Origin: an uncultured Verrucomicrobia subdivision 3 bacterium
GTDB lineage: Bacteria; Verrucomicrobiota; Verrucomicrobiae; Limisphaerales; UBA11358
Direction: 5' to 3'
Assembly: GCA_903847285.1 (NCBI GenBank)
Contig: CAINDH010000124.1
Location: forward strand, 1-42,698
Length of the DNA: 42,698 bases
Shown: piece after piece, positions 30,961-39,973 of the stretch
Position numbering within the stretch: position 1 is the stretch's first letter
Layout of the letters: the number at the start of each line of letters is the position of its first letter
Made by a program: the position numbers and the translations under genes
The notes under the pieces: generated by a model
Database searches by the model: none
The model's input: only the letters and a program-made list of their open reading frames with translations
Told to the model about the DNA's origin: nothing

Positions 30961-33732
30961 TTGAAAACCCTGCGACCAGATTCTTTCCTCGCTCGCCTGC
31001 TGGGCCGACTGGCGGCGGCCATTTGCCGCCACCCGCGAGCGTTTGTGTGGCCGCAGGTGATTTTATTTTTTGTCAGTATCGCGGTCACGGTGCTGTGGCT
31101 GCAATTCGACACGGACCGCGACAATCTCGTTGGTTCCCAAAAACGCTATCACCAAAACTATCTCCAGTTCCGCAAAGAATTTCCCCAGCAAGACGACTTG
31201 GTTGTGGTCGTCGAGAGCGAGAACGTGGAAAAGAATCGGCAGTTCGTGGAACGGCTGGGTGCGCGGCTGGAGGCGGAGACGAACCTCTTTAAAAACGTTT
31301 TTTACAAAGGCGACTTACGGATGATGGGTAGCAAGGCGCTCCTGTTCGTGCCTGAAAAAGACCTGGCTGAACTCCGCACCACGCTGCACGACGACCTGCC
31401 GTTTATCCAAAAATTTTCACAGACAACGAACCTGGTTTCCTTTTTCAACCTCGTTAATACGCAATTCCGCACCGCTAAACAGGAGGAGAATGCGGAGAAC
31501 GACGCGCTGGTGAAGGCGTTACCCGCGTTGACGCGGATCATCGGGCTGGCGCGAGAGAGCCTGGCCCGCACCGGCATGCCACCGTCGCCTGGGGTCACGG
31601 CGCTGTTTGACTCGAGCGACGCGGCGGCTTCGGCGAGTTACATCACGTTCAATCATGCGACGATTTTTCTAGTGACCGCGCACGCGCCGACGGCGGACTT
31701 GAACGAAGCGGCGGTAAAACGCATCCGCGACCTGATGGCAGAAACAAAGTTGGAAGTTTCCGGGGTGAACGTCGGCCTCACGGGCGAACCGGTGCTGGAG
31801 TTGGACGAGATGGCGCAATCGCAGTCGGATACCACCGTGGCGTGCATCGTGTCATTGGTTTTGTGCGCGCTCATTTTTATTTACGGCTACAACGAAACCG
31901 GGCGACCGCTAAAGGCGATTGTCTGCCTGCTGCTCGGACTGGCTTATACCTTCGCATTCGCCACGCTAACGGTGGGGCATCTAAATATTTTGACCATCAC
32001 TTTCCTGCCGATGCTCATTGGGCTGGCGATTGATTATGGCGTGCATCTGATCACGCGCTACGAGGAGGAATTGCGACACGGCAAAACCGCGCATGAGGCG
32101 ATGGCGCGCGCGATGATGTTCACCGGCCAGGGAATTTTCACCGGCGCGCTGACAACGGCGGGCGCGTTCGCGGCGATGGCCTTTACGGATTTTAAAGGCA
32201 TCCGCGAAATGGGCATCATTTGCGGTGGCGGCTTGATGATTTGTCTCGTGCCGTTGCTTACCGCGTTGCCGGCGCTGCTGCTGCGCGGCAAACAAAATGT
32301 TCTCGACCATAAAGCCAACGAAGACGCGCGGCGGGCGCGCATCGAAAACATCTGGCTGAAACGGCCCGCGATGGTGGCGTTGGTGGTGTTAGGCATTTCA
32401 GCGGTAGCCGCACTGCAACTACACCACGTGCAATTTGATTACAACCTGTTGAGTATGCAAAGCGAGCGGCTACCCGCCGTGGTGTTCGAGAAAAAATTGA
32501 TTAATTCTGCCGACAAATCTGTTTTGTTCTGTGCGGTCGAAGCCGGCTCGCTCGCCGAGGCGGTGGCGTTGGAAAAACAAATCCGCGCGCTGACCAACGT
32601 GGTGGCGGATGTGCAATCCATTGCGGGCTTCCTCTCGGAAAAAGCGGACGACAAGCTGCGGATGATTTCGGAGATCAAACAGATTGTGGCACCGCTGCAA
32701 TTCCACCCGCCGGACGCCCGCCCGGTATCAGTGGATGAGTTGAGCCAGACGCTTTATTCGCTCGCGGGCTACGCCGGCTTAGCGCGTGACACAGTCAGTA
32801 ATTCCGAACCAGCGTTGCAACGCGGGCTTGCAGAATTGCAAACCGCCGCCCAGTCGCTCCGCAAGACAATGCTCGCCGAAACCCCCGCGGCACGCATCGC
32901 GAACGGTCAAAAGCTAGGCCAATATCAGCAGGCTTTGTTCGACGATTTGCGCCAGACGTTCGATGCGTTGCGGCAGCAGGATGATCGCGCGCCGTTGCGC
33001 ATCGAGGATTTACCGGTAGCCTTGCGCGAACGGTTCGTCGGCGTGCACGGAACGTTTCTGCTGCAAATTTATCCGAAGAAAGACATCTGGCAGCGCGAGC
33101 CGCAACAGGAATTCGTGAACACGCTACGGCGCGAACTCGACCCATCCGATTCCAACAAGCCTGTCATTACCGGCACGCCCGTGCAGTTGCTCGAATACAC
33201 CACGCTCCTAAAGGATAGCTACATCATCGCCGCGTGGTATTCGCTCGCCGCCATCGCGCTGATGGTGCTAGTGCATTTCCGCAGCCTGCTGGCGGTGACG
33301 CTGGCGCTGATCCCCGTGGGGCTGGGAACGTTGTGGCTCGCGGGCTTGATGGGCTGGCTGGGCGTGCCGTTCAATCCAGCAAATATCATGACGCTGCCGC
33401 TAGTCATTGGGATTGGCGTAACGAATGGAATTCACATTTTAAACCGCTACGCCGAGGAGCGCACGCCGGGCATTCTTTCGCGCAGCACAGGTAAAGCGGT
33501 GCTCGTGTCCGGGCTGACGGCCATCGCAGGATTTGGCAGCCTGATGCTGGCGGAACATCGCGGCATCCACAGCCTCGGCGTCATCATGTCCGTGGGTATC
33601 GCAACATGCATGATTGCCGGCTTGACCTTTTTGCCCGCGCTGCTGAATCTGCTCGAACGGGTCGGATGGTTGAAACATAAACCCGGCACCGGCAAAAATT
33701 CGCCGGCACCGGGTCAGGAGGAACCGAGGTAA
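30961..33732 (+). CDS. HpnN-like RND/MMPL lipid transporter
   Basis: 923 aa from a TTG at 30961, the only plausible start before the first transmembrane helix (about 26-46). The layout is TM1, a periplasmic domain of about 230 residues, a helix block at about 297-440, TM7 (about 461), a second periplasmic domain and a helix block at about 760-895. The two blocks hold the mirrored motifs GLAIDYGVHLITRYEEELRH (about 355) and GIGVTNGIHILNRYAEERTP (about 817), typical of HpnN/MMPL proteins that move hopanoids or other lipids to the outer membrane. The second carries Asn instead of the first's Asp. Its neighbours are Mla permease genes, supporting a lipid role. No hopanoid biosynthesis genes are in the window, so the substrate is open. 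Confidence 0.88.
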   Translation: MKTLRPDSFLARLLGRLAAAICRHPRAFVWPQVILFFVSIAVTVLWLQFDTDRDNLVGSQKRYHQNYLQFRKEFPQQDDLVVVVESENVEKNRQFVERLGARLEAETNLFKNVFYKGDLRMMGSKALLFVPEKDLAELRTTLHDDLPFIQKFSQTTNLVSFFNLVNTQFRTAKQEENAENDALVKALPALTRIIGLARESLARTGMPPSPGVTALFDSSDAAASASYITFNHATIFLVTAHAPTADLNEAAVKRIRDLMAETKLEVSGVNVGLTGEPVLELDEMAQSQSDTTVACIVSLVLCALIFIYGYNETGRPLKAIVCLLLGLAYTFAFATLTVGHLNILTITFLPMLIGLAIDYGVHLITRYEEELRHGKTAHEAMARAMMFTGQGIFTGALTTAGAFAAMAFTDFKGIREMGIICGGGLMICLVPLLTALPALLLRGKQNVLDHKANEDARRARIENIWLKRPAMVALVVLGISAVAALQLHHVQFDYNLLSMQSERLPAVVFEKKLINSADKSVLFCAVEAGSLAEAVALEKQIRALTNVVADVQSIAGFLSEKADDKLRMISEIKQIVAPLQFHPPDARPVSVDELSQTLYSLAGYAGLARDTVSNSEPALQRGLAELQTAAQSLRKTMLAETPAARIANGQKLGQYQQALFDDLRQTFDALRQQDDRAPLRIEDLPVALRERFVGVHGTFLLQIYPKKDIWQREPQQEFVNTLRRELDPSDSNKPVITGTPVQLLEYTTLLKDSYIIAAWYSLAAIALMVLVHFRSLLAVTLALIPVGLGTLWLAGLMGWLGVPFNPANIMTLPLVIGIGVTNGIHILNRYAEERTPGILSRSTGKAVLVSGLTAIAGFGSLMLAEHRGIHSLGVIMSVGIATCMIAGLTFLPALLNLLERVGWLKHKPGTGKNSPAPGQEEPR
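33681..33714 (+). other. GC-rich hairpin inside the 3' end of the RND transporter gene
   Basis: ACCCGGCACCGGC (33681-33693) pairs with GCCGGCACCGGGT (33702-33714), with two mismatches and an 8-base loop, within the last 18 codons. It is followed by an AGGAGG at 33717 without a well-spaced start. It could stabilise the upstream mRNA end or modulate read-through into the next gene (inference). Confidence 0.45.
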
Positions 33733-33844
33733 AAACCTCAAGTGGAAACAATCTACGCGCACCTTGGCCGAAGTCAAATGGGTGGCTTGTCCCACTCCAG
33801 GTGCGTTGCCATCCCGACATCGAGACAATGGAACAACTTTTGAA

Positions 33845-35278
33845 ATGACCGCCAGGAAAATCATTTGGATCTGCCTCGGACTGCTGCTGGCCATATGGTG
33901 GCCAGCGGCCACGCCGGTTCGTGCCGATGATGGCCCGTCCGCTGGATTTATTTTCGACTCGTTCAGCCTTGTCCTAGAACCTGGCCACCGCACCGAGGCT
34001 GCTGGGCCGTTTTATTATTCCGAAAAAAAAGCAGGCGAGGCCACGCTCGCCTTGCCGCCGCTGGTTTCTTTTTACGAAAACAGAGCTGTCCAGCACGGCG
34101 AGATCAATCTGCTCTACCCGCTGCTCACTTACGAAAACTACGGCAGTGAATGGCGCTGGCAATTTTTTGAGCTGTTGAGCTTCGCGGGTGGCCAGGAGCA
34201 GGATGTTTTGCAGACGCGACGCTTCACGCTTTTCCCGATTTACTTTCAGCAACGCTCACTGGATACCAATCTGAATTACACCTGCGTCATGCCCCTCTAC
34301 GGTCATCTGCAACGCCGGCTGTTCCGCGATGAAATTTTTGTCGCCATGTTTCCGCTGTTTAGCGAGACGCGCAAACGCGATGTCGTCACGGATAATTACC
34401 TCTGGCCCGTCGGCCACACTCGCCACGGCGATCACCTCGCCGGCTGGCAGGTCTGGCCTTTCGCGGGCAGTGAGCACAAGGATTTGACCACGCTGACCAA
34501 CGGCTTCGGGGATGTGACCACCATCGGTGGTCACGACCGCTCGTTTGTGATGTGGCCGCTTTGGCTTACGCAGGACAACAATCTCGGCACGGAAAATCCG
34601 GAAAAATTCCGCGCGTCCATCCCTCTGTTCGCCACCACGCGCTCACCCAACCGCGATGTCACCTCGGTGCTCTGGCCGCTGTTCACCTGGATTGACGAGC
34701 GAGAGAAAAAATATCACGAGTGGGAAGGCCCGTGGCCGTTTGTAATTTTCACGCGCGGCGAAGGCAAGACCACCGACCGCGTCTGGCCGATTTTTAGCCA
34801 GTCCCACAACGCCAAGCAGTCCAGCGATGCCTACCTCTGGCCGATTTACACCCGCAAACAGATCCATGACGAAACACTCGAACGCAGCGCCACCCGCGTG
34901 CTGTTCTACCTCTACGTTGGTGTTTCGGAAATGAATAAGGAAACCGGCGTGGTCAAACTACGGCGTGATTCCTGGCCGCTGTTCAACTGGCGGAAAGATT
35001 TCAATGGCAATACCCGCCTCCAACTGTTTGCACCATTCGAATCCATCCTCTCCAGCAGCCGGGGCATTGAGCGCAACTGGTCGCCACTCTGGACGGTCTG
35101 GCATTCGGAAAAAAATCCACGGGCGGGGGGCGTCAGCCAGTCGCTGCTTTGGAATTTATACCGCCGCGAAGTGTCGCCGGGACATCAGAAAACAGCCCTC
35201 CTGTTCGGATTATTCCAACGGCAGTCGGACGGAGAAAAAACTTCAACGAGGCTTTTTTATCTGCCGGTTTCACGGTAA
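33845..35278 (+). CDS. Exported protein of W-P-hydrophobic repeats, unknown function, in lipid-transport operon
   Basis: 477 aa from the ATG at 33845; the in-frame TTG at 33764 adds non-conserved residues. The signal peptide is MTARKIIWICLGLLLAIWWP...VRA. The mature part is built of about fifteen short repeats spaced some 20-35 residues apart, each with an aromatic/aliphatic-Pro-hydrophobic-aromatic core: LYPLLTY, LFPIYFQ, VMPLYGH, MFPLFSE, LWPVGH, VWPFAGS, MWPLWLT, SIPLFAT, LWPLFTW, PWPFVIF, VWPIFSQ, LWPIYTR, SWPLFNW. This suggests a repetitive all-beta envelope protein (barrel or solenoid). I do not recognise the family. It sits between the RND transporter and mlaE, ending 15 bases before mlaE, so it is likely to function with them. 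Confidence 0.8.
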   Translation: MTARKIIWICLGLLLAIWWPAATPVRADDGPSAGFIFDSFSLVLEPGHRTEAAGPFYYSEKKAGEATLALPPLVSFYENRAVQHGEINLLYPLLTYENYGSEWRWQFFELLSFAGGQEQDVLQTRRFTLFPIYFQQRSLDTNLNYTCVMPLYGHLQRRLFRDEIFVAMFPLFSETRKRDVVTDNYLWPVGHTRHGDHLAGWQVWPFAGSEHKDLTTLTNGFGDVTTIGGHDRSFVMWPLWLTQDNNLGTENPEKFRASIPLFATTRSPNRDVTSVLWPLFTWIDEREKKYHEWEGPWPFVIFTRGEGKTTDRVWPIFSQSHNAKQSSDAYLWPIYTRKQIHDETLERSATRVLFYLYVGVSEMNKETGVVKLRRDSWPLFNWRKDFNGNTRLQLFAPFESILSSSRGIERNWSPLWTVWHSEKNPRAGGVSQSLLWNLYRREVSPGHQKTALLFGLFQRQSDGEKTSTRLFYLPVSR

Positions 35279-35293
35279 ACTTCCCGCGCTGCT

Positions 35294-36031
35294 ATGTTTG
35301 AAAACATCGGAGAAATGACGCTCTTGTTCTGGCGCACGCTGCTGGCTTTGCCGCAGACGTGGCGGCAGCGGCGCAAGGTGCTGGAGCAATTCTTCGAAAT
35401 CGGCAACGCCAGCTTGTTCATGGTCTGCATGTTGTCATTCTTCATCGGTGGTGTCATCGCGCTGAACTTCGGCCCACCGCTCGTGGAGCGCAGTTTTACC
35501 AGCGCCATCGGCGGGGTGGTGGGGCTGGCTATAGCCAAAGAACTCGCGCCGGTGATGATGGCCATTCTCATCGCGGGCCGCATCGGCTCAGCGATGGCGG
35601 CGGAAATCGGCTCCATGCGCGTGTATCAGGAAATTGACGCACTGCGCACGATGAACATCAATCCCATCCATTACCTCGTGCTGCCGCGCTTGCTCGCCAT
35701 CACGATTGCACTGCCGATGCTTGTGGTCTGCGCCATTCTCGTCGGCTGGTTTGGCGGGGCGATGGTGGCGGATATGAACGCCCAGATGCAGATTCCCTTT
35801 ACGGTTTTCTTTGAGGACATGAAAAGCATCGTCGCGCTCAAAGATGTTTACCACGGCGTCTTCAAAAGTTTCTGTTTTGCGATCATCATCGGTGTGGTCT
35901 CGTGCCATCAAGGGCTGGCGACCATTGGCGGACCACGCGGCATTGGCCGTTCCGTGACCAAGGCGGTGGTAAATTCCATCGTGGCCATCGTGTTGTTCGA
36001 CTACATCATCACCCGCTTTTTGCTGAAATGA
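35294..36031 (+). CDS. mlaE: MlaE-family ABC permease (phospholipid transport)
   Basis: 245 aa. It is the integral-membrane permease of the Mla/MCE lipid transporter and works with MlaF and MlaD. Family motifs include GGVIALNFGPPLVERSF, the conserved helix segment VGLAIAKELAPVMMAILIAG with RIGSAMAAEIGSMRVYQEID immediately after, the DALRTMNINPIHYLVLPRLL segment and CHQGLATIGGPRGIGRSVTK. Five or so transmembrane helices are predicted by eye. The TGA (36029-36031) overlaps the mlaF ATG (36028-36030), so translational coupling is likely. The start follows the upstream stop by 15 bases. Confidence 0.95.
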   Translation: MFENIGEMTLLFWRTLLALPQTWRQRRKVLEQFFEIGNASLFMVCMLSFFIGGVIALNFGPPLVERSFTSAIGGVVGLAIAKELAPVMMAILIAGRIGSAMAAEIGSMRVYQEIDALRTMNINPIHYLVLPRLLAITIALPMLVVCAILVGWFGGAMVADMNAQMQIPFTVFFEDMKSIVALKDVYHGVFKSFCFAIIIGVVSCHQGLATIGGPRGIGRSVTKAVVNSIVAIVLFDYIITRFLLK

Positions 36032-36783
36032 ATTCGCCGAACACCAACCAAGGCGTCAGCCTCGTCGTGCGGGACTTGAAAAAAAGTTTCGGCGAGCAGG
36101 AGGTTTTGAAGGGCGTGAGCTTTGAGGTCAAGCCGGGTGAAATTTTTGTGCTGATGGGACCGAGCGGCAGCGGCAAGAGCGTTCTGCTAAAACACCTCAT
36201 CGGTTTGGAAGAACCGGACACGGGAGAAACCCTCGTTAATGGCGAAAAAATCGGCGCGCCGGAAGTCGCGGCAAAATACCGCATGGCGCTCGTGTTTCAA
36301 TCGGGCGCGTTACTGAATTCCCTGACGGTCGGCGAGAATGTCGGGCTGTATCTGGCGGAGCACCGGCTGAAGTCGCCAGCAGAGATCGAAAAAGTTGTCC
36401 TCGAAAAACTGGAAGCGGTCGGCCTGAAAGAGGCCGTCAACAAAATGCCCGGCGAACTTTCCGGCGGCATGAAGAAACGGGCCGCCATCGCACGCGCGCT
36501 GGTCATCGAGCCGCAGTTGATCCTCTACGATGAACCGACCAGCGAGCTGGATCCGCTTTCATCCGTGGTCATCGGCAATGAGATTTTGGAATTGAACCGA
36601 CGCATTGGTGTCACCTCGCTGGTCGTAACGCATGACCGCGACCTCGCGTTTGGCGTGGCTGACCGCATTGCGGTGATTGCCGAAGGAAATATTTTGACCA
36701 TCGGCACGCCGGACCAGGTGAAGCAAAACAACGACCCGCTGGTGAAAAAATTTCTGCACATTGATTTTCAACGCGAAACCTAA
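36028..36783 (+). CDS. mlaF: MlaF-family ABC ATPase (phospholipid transport)
   Basis: 251 aa from the ATG overlapping the mlaE stop. Walker A is GPSGSGKS (44-51), the Q-loop Gln91, the ABC signature LSGGM (144-148) within LSGGMKKRAAIARAL, Walker B LILYDEP with catalytic Glu169, and the H-loop His202 in VVTHDRD. Everything needed for ATP hydrolysis is present. FQSGALLNSLTVGENVG is typical of the Mla branch of ABC proteins. It pairs with the adjacent permease; mlaD follows after 12 bases. No MlaB (STAS) homologue was seen. Confidence 0.95.
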   Translation: MNSPNTNQGVSLVVRDLKKSFGEQEVLKGVSFEVKPGEIFVLMGPSGSGKSVLLKHLIGLEEPDTGETLVNGEKIGAPEVAAKYRMALVFQSGALLNSLTVGENVGLYLAEHRLKSPAEIEKVVLEKLEAVGLKEAVNKMPGELSGGMKKRAAIARALVIEPQLILYDEPTSELDPLSSVVIGNEILELNRRIGVTSLVVTHDRDLAFGVADRIAVIAEGNILTIGTPDQVKQNNDPLVKKFLHIDFQRET

Positions 36784-36795
36784 ACGGAGCTGATT

Positions 36796-37746
36796 ATGAA
36801 AAATTCACTGGAAACCAAACTCGGCATCTTTGTTGCCATCACGGTCATCGCCGCGCTGCTCATCATCGAGAAGCTTGGCAATGGCGATGTGTTCAGCCAC
36901 GGGCGCCACATCAGCGCTTTATTTGACAGCGCGCAGGATTTGAAAGTCGGCGACCGCGTGAAGATGGCGGGCGTGGAAATCGGGCGTGTCGAGTCCATCG
37001 GCCTTACGACGAACAAGGTGCAGGTCACGATGCGTCTTTCGGAAAAAGCGATGGTCAAGACGGACAGCCGCGCCATCATCAAATTCACCGGTTTGATCGG
37101 ACAGAATTACGTTGCGGTTGATTTTGGTTCGTCATCCGCAGCGATCGTCGAGGAAGGAACCGTCATCGCCTCAGGCGAACAGCCGGACTTGAGCGCCATC
37201 ATGGCGAAGCTCGATGCCGCTGCCTCGGGCATTCAAAATCTCACGGCCACCTTCACGCCGGACACAATCAATAATTTGATGGGGCCGCTCGTGGATTTCG
37301 TGAAACAAAACAGCGCGCCGCTCACCGCCACGATTGCCAACGTGAAAAACATTTCCAGTGAGATCGCCGCGGGCCAGGGCACGATTGGAAAATTAATCTA
37401 CGACGATTCGCTCTACACGACGGCGATGACGACGGTCAGCAATTTGCAAGAGACAGCGTCATCCGCGCGCCTGGTCATCAGCAATGTCAACGCGGGTCAA
37501 GGTTCGCTCGGCAAGCTGCTGACGGACGACACGCTGTATCAGGCGACCACCGCCTCCATGACGAACCTGAACCAGATCATGTTCAAGATCAATCAGGGTA
37601 ACGGAACCATCGGCAAGCTCGTGAACGATCAGGAGTTTTACAAGAACGCCAAGCTGTCGCTGCAGAAGCTAGACAAGGCGGCCGACAGCCTGGAAGACAC
37701 TGGTCCGCTGAGTGTCATTGGCACGATGGTTGGCCACCTTTTCTAA
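36796..37746 (+). CDS. mlaD: MlaD/MCE-domain lipid-binding protein
   Basis: 316 aa; a CGGAG ribosome site lies upstream of the ATG at 36796. A single N-terminal transmembrane helix (about 10-25, IFVAITVIAALLIIEKL) anchors it to the inner membrane. The MCE domain (about 37-112) has ALFDSAQDLKVGDRVKMAGV and then EIGRVESIGL, with the tip segment FTGLIGQNYVAVDFG. The C-terminal helical part has three copies of a G-Q/N-G-[TS]-[IL]-G-K-L-x-x-D module (AGQGTIGKLIYDD, AGQGSLGKLLTDD, QGNGTIGKLVNDQ), common in long MCE proteins and suggesting a coiled-coil needle. The stop converges with metF and the two reading frames overlap by 4 bases. No MlaC was seen. Confidence 0.93.
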   Translation: MKNSLETKLGIFVAITVIAALLIIEKLGNGDVFSHGRHISALFDSAQDLKVGDRVKMAGVEIGRVESIGLTTNKVQVTMRLSEKAMVKTDSRAIIKFTGLIGQNYVAVDFGSSSAAIVEEGTVIASGEQPDLSAIMAKLDAAASGIQNLTATFTPDTINNLMGPLVDFVKQNSAPLTATIANVKNISSEIAAGQGTIGKLIYDDSLYTTAMTTVSNLQETASSARLVISNVNAGQGSLGKLLTDDTLYQATTASMTNLNQIMFKINQGNGTIGKLVNDQEFYKNAKLSLQKLDKAADSLEDTGPLSVIGTMVGHLF

Positions 37747-38630
37747 GCCAGCTTGAGATTCTTTAAAACCTGCACCGTGGAATGCGCCTTGTTAAGCGTG
37801 TAGAAATGCAAGCCCGGCACGCCGGCGCGCAATAGCTCGGCGCATTGCTGGGTGGCGTATTCAATTCCAAATCTCATCGCGGCTTCATCATCGTTGGCCA
37901 CAGCATCGAGCTGGGCTTGGAGCTTCGCGGGAATCTTTGAGCCGCACAACTGGGTGAAGCGTTTGATCTGCGCCGCGCTCAAGATAGCGATCACACCGGG
38001 AACAATGGGAACGTTCACGCCCAGCTTGCCAACTACGTAGTCGCGGAATTCAAAAAAGTCGGCGTTATCGAAGAATAGTTGCGTGATGACGAAGCCTGCC
38101 CCGGCATCCAATTTTTCTTTCAGATGTTTCCAGTCGTCGTGCTTGCCGTTTTTGTTGGCGATGTGGCCTTCGGGAAAACCGGCGGTGCCGATGGAAAAGT
38201 TGCCGGACTCGCGGATGAATTTCACGAGCTGCGAGGAAAATTCAAAGCCGCCGGGCGTGGCTTGAAAGTCGCCGCCACCAGGGGCGTCGCCGCGCAGGGC
38301 CAAAATATTTTTGCAGCCCAGCGCACTGATTTTTGCCAGCAGCGCGCGGACTTCTTCGCGCGTATGGCTGACACAGGTGAGGTGCGCAAGCGCGGGCAGT
38401 TTATGCTCGCGCTGGATGCGGTCCACGATGGTCAGGGTCTTGTCGCGCGTGCTGCCGCCAGCACCATAGGTGACGGAGCAAAAATCCGGATGCGTGGCGA
38501 GCAGCGCGGGGATTTGTTTTTCCAGCAGGGTGCGGTCGCCTTCATCGGTCTTGGGCGGAAAAAATTCAAAGGAGATGACGGGTTGCTTCGCCGCCATTTT
38601 TTCAGAGTATATGTCGCGGATGAATCGCAT
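37743..38630 (-). CDS. metF: 5,10-methylenetetrahydrofolate reductase
   Basis: 295 aa from the ATG at 38630 (MRFIRDIYSE is family-like); the frame extends to 38672 and an ATG at 38597 is possible. The FAD enzyme reduces methylene-THF to 5-methyl-THF for methionine synthesis. Family motifs are ISFEFFPPKTDEGDRTL, SVTYGAGGSTRDKTL, LAHLTCVSHTREEVRALL, NILALRGDAPGG, GFVITQLFFDN, VPIVPGVIAI and GLHFYTLNKAHSTVQVL. Length is normal. It converges with mlaD, with a 4-base overlap and no terminator between, so antisense read-through is possible. Confidence 0.96.
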   Translation of the reverse strand: MRFIRDIYSEKMAAKQPVISFEFFPPKTDEGDRTLLEKQIPALLATHPDFCSVTYGAGGSTRDKTLTIVDRIQREHKLPALAHLTCVSHTREEVRALLAKISALGCKNILALRGDAPGGGDFQATPGGFEFSSQLVKFIRESGNFSIGTAGFPEGHIANKNGKHDDWKHLKEKLDAGAGFVITQLFFDNADFFEFRDYVVGKLGVNVPIVPGVIAILSAAQIKRFTQLCGSKIPAKLQAQLDAVANDDEAAMRFGIEYATQQCAELLRAGVPGLHFYTLNKAHSTVQVLKNLKLA

Positions 38631-38764
38631 CGGTTTGAGTTTCTTGTTTATTTTGCCTGAAATTAACTCCAAGCCAACGTTGAAGCAAATTAAAAATCAA
38701 CGCATCTGGATATGATGATATGAATTAATTAAGGGCGGAACCCGCTGTGTCTGGGCAACAAAAA

Positions 38765-38790
38765 GCCCCTGCCGGTTTCCCGGCAGGGGC
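38765..38790 (-). terminator. Intrinsic terminator of the porin-like gene
   Basis: An 11-bp perfect stem GCCCCTGCCGG/CCGGCAGGGGC has a 4-base loop. On the minus strand it follows the porin stop and is succeeded by TTTTTGTTGCC. Confidence 0.92.
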
Positions 38791-38807
38791 AAGGATTCTA
38801 AATCGGA

Positions 38808-39968
38808 TTAGAATTTGTAGACGACGTTCAGAGCGAGCTGGAAGTCATTGGCATAACCAGCGTAGTCGTGTTCGGCGTGGTCCCAGCGGAATTCCGCGCG
38901 GGTGGTCACGTTAGCCCACAAGTTGTATTCAACCGTGGTGGTGACTTCTTCTTGCGGTCCATAGTGGCTGAACAGGTCGGTGGCGTCCACATACTCACCG
39001 CGGAGAGCGAAGAGCAGTTTGTCGGTCGCCTGATAGACGGCATAGATACCGTAGATGTTGCCATCATAGGAGTAATTGCCCGCATTGTTCGCTTGGATTG
39101 CGTCCCAAACAACGCCGAACTTCAAGCCAGCCACGGGGGTGGCGAGCGTGGCACTGACGCTGTAGTTGTTGACGGAATAGTTATCCAAACCTTGAATGGT
39201 CTGGAAGTTCAAGGTAGAACCCTTCAGGAAGCCGAGGCTTTCCGGAGCCGTGAGCGAGACAGACCCGACGTAATCGAAATCGCCGAGTTTGCTGTTGCTC
39301 TGGCCATAGCTGATCAACGAGGTGCCGCGATTCACAACACCAGCGGTTGCGCTGACGACATCGCAGAACTTGTAGGTGGCGAGAGCGCCAACATAAGAGG
39401 CAGGGTTGATGGCGTAACCAAAAGAACGGGAGTAGTTCGGGTTGGCGTAGCCAGTGTTGACTTCGTAACCGGTGATGCCGTCCATCGCGCCAATCTTCCA
39501 GTCAATGCCGTTCCCCACCGGCATGCGGAGCGCAACGTAAGCCTGACGAACAGCAATTTGGCTCGGGGTGAGTTGGCTGCCATTGTCAAAGTTATTATTG
39601 TAGTCCCGAAGAGCAATACCATTGATGGCGCTGCTGCCTGCATTGATATCAATGTGGTAACCAGCAGCCCAAGAGCTGTCATCCAAGGGCTTGTCCAAAC
39701 TGATGGTGATGCTGTTCAGGCTGAACTGATCGCGGTTATCAACGGTGGAATAACCGTAATAGTAGCCGTCCGAGCGATTGTCTTGGCGTTTGCCTTCAAA
39801 CTGATGTCCGGCGGTGTAGTTCAAACCCACATCAACGTAGCCGCTGATGGTGGTGTTAGAGAGAGCGGTGTTGACCGCGCTCATCTTTGCTTCGTCTGCG
39901 CGAACGGCAGAAGCCATGCTGACGGCTCCGACGGCGGCGAGACCCAGTGTCCATTTATTAAACTTCAT
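38808..39968 (-). CDS. Outer-membrane beta-barrel porin-like protein
   Basis: 386 aa from the ATG at 39968, chosen because GGAGGA precedes it at ideal spacing; the frame is open to 40118 but the extra residues are not signal-like. The signal peptide is MKFNKWTLGLAAVGAVSMASAVRA. The mature protein alternates short amphipathic strands with aromatic belts (YVDVGLNYTAG, FSLNSITISLDKPLDDSSWA, IAVRQAYVALRMPVGNGID) and ends in ...LALNVVYKF, a terminal Phe as recognised by BamA. It resembles the BBP2-type (OmpL-like) beta-barrel outer-membrane protein family. Low-GC codon choice, a strong ribosome site and a strong terminator suggest high expression. Confidence 0.9.
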   Translation of the reverse strand: MKFNKWTLGLAAVGAVSMASAVRADEAKMSAVNTALSNTTISGYVDVGLNYTAGHQFEGKRQDNRSDGYYYGYSTVDNRDQFSLNSITISLDKPLDDSSWAAGYHIDINAGSSAINGIALRDYNNNFDNGSQLTPSQIAVRQAYVALRMPVGNGIDWKIGAMDGITGYEVNTGYANPNYSRSFGYAINPASYVGALATYKFCDVVSATAGVVNRGTSLISYGQSNSKLGDFDYVGSVSLTAPESLGFLKGSTLNFQTIQGLDNYSVNNYSVSATLATPVAGLKFGVVWDAIQANNAGNYSYDGNIYGIYAVYQATDKLLFALRGEYVDATDLFSHYGPQEEVTTTVEYNLWANVTTRAEFRWDHAEHDYAGYANDFQLALNVVYKF

Positions 39969-39973
39969 CTTGT

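Noticed and set aside
33741..33843. 33-codon ORF from a GTG between the RND and repeat-protein genes
   Set aside because: The AGGAGG is about 19 bases away from the GTG, too far, and the peptide has no recognisable feature.
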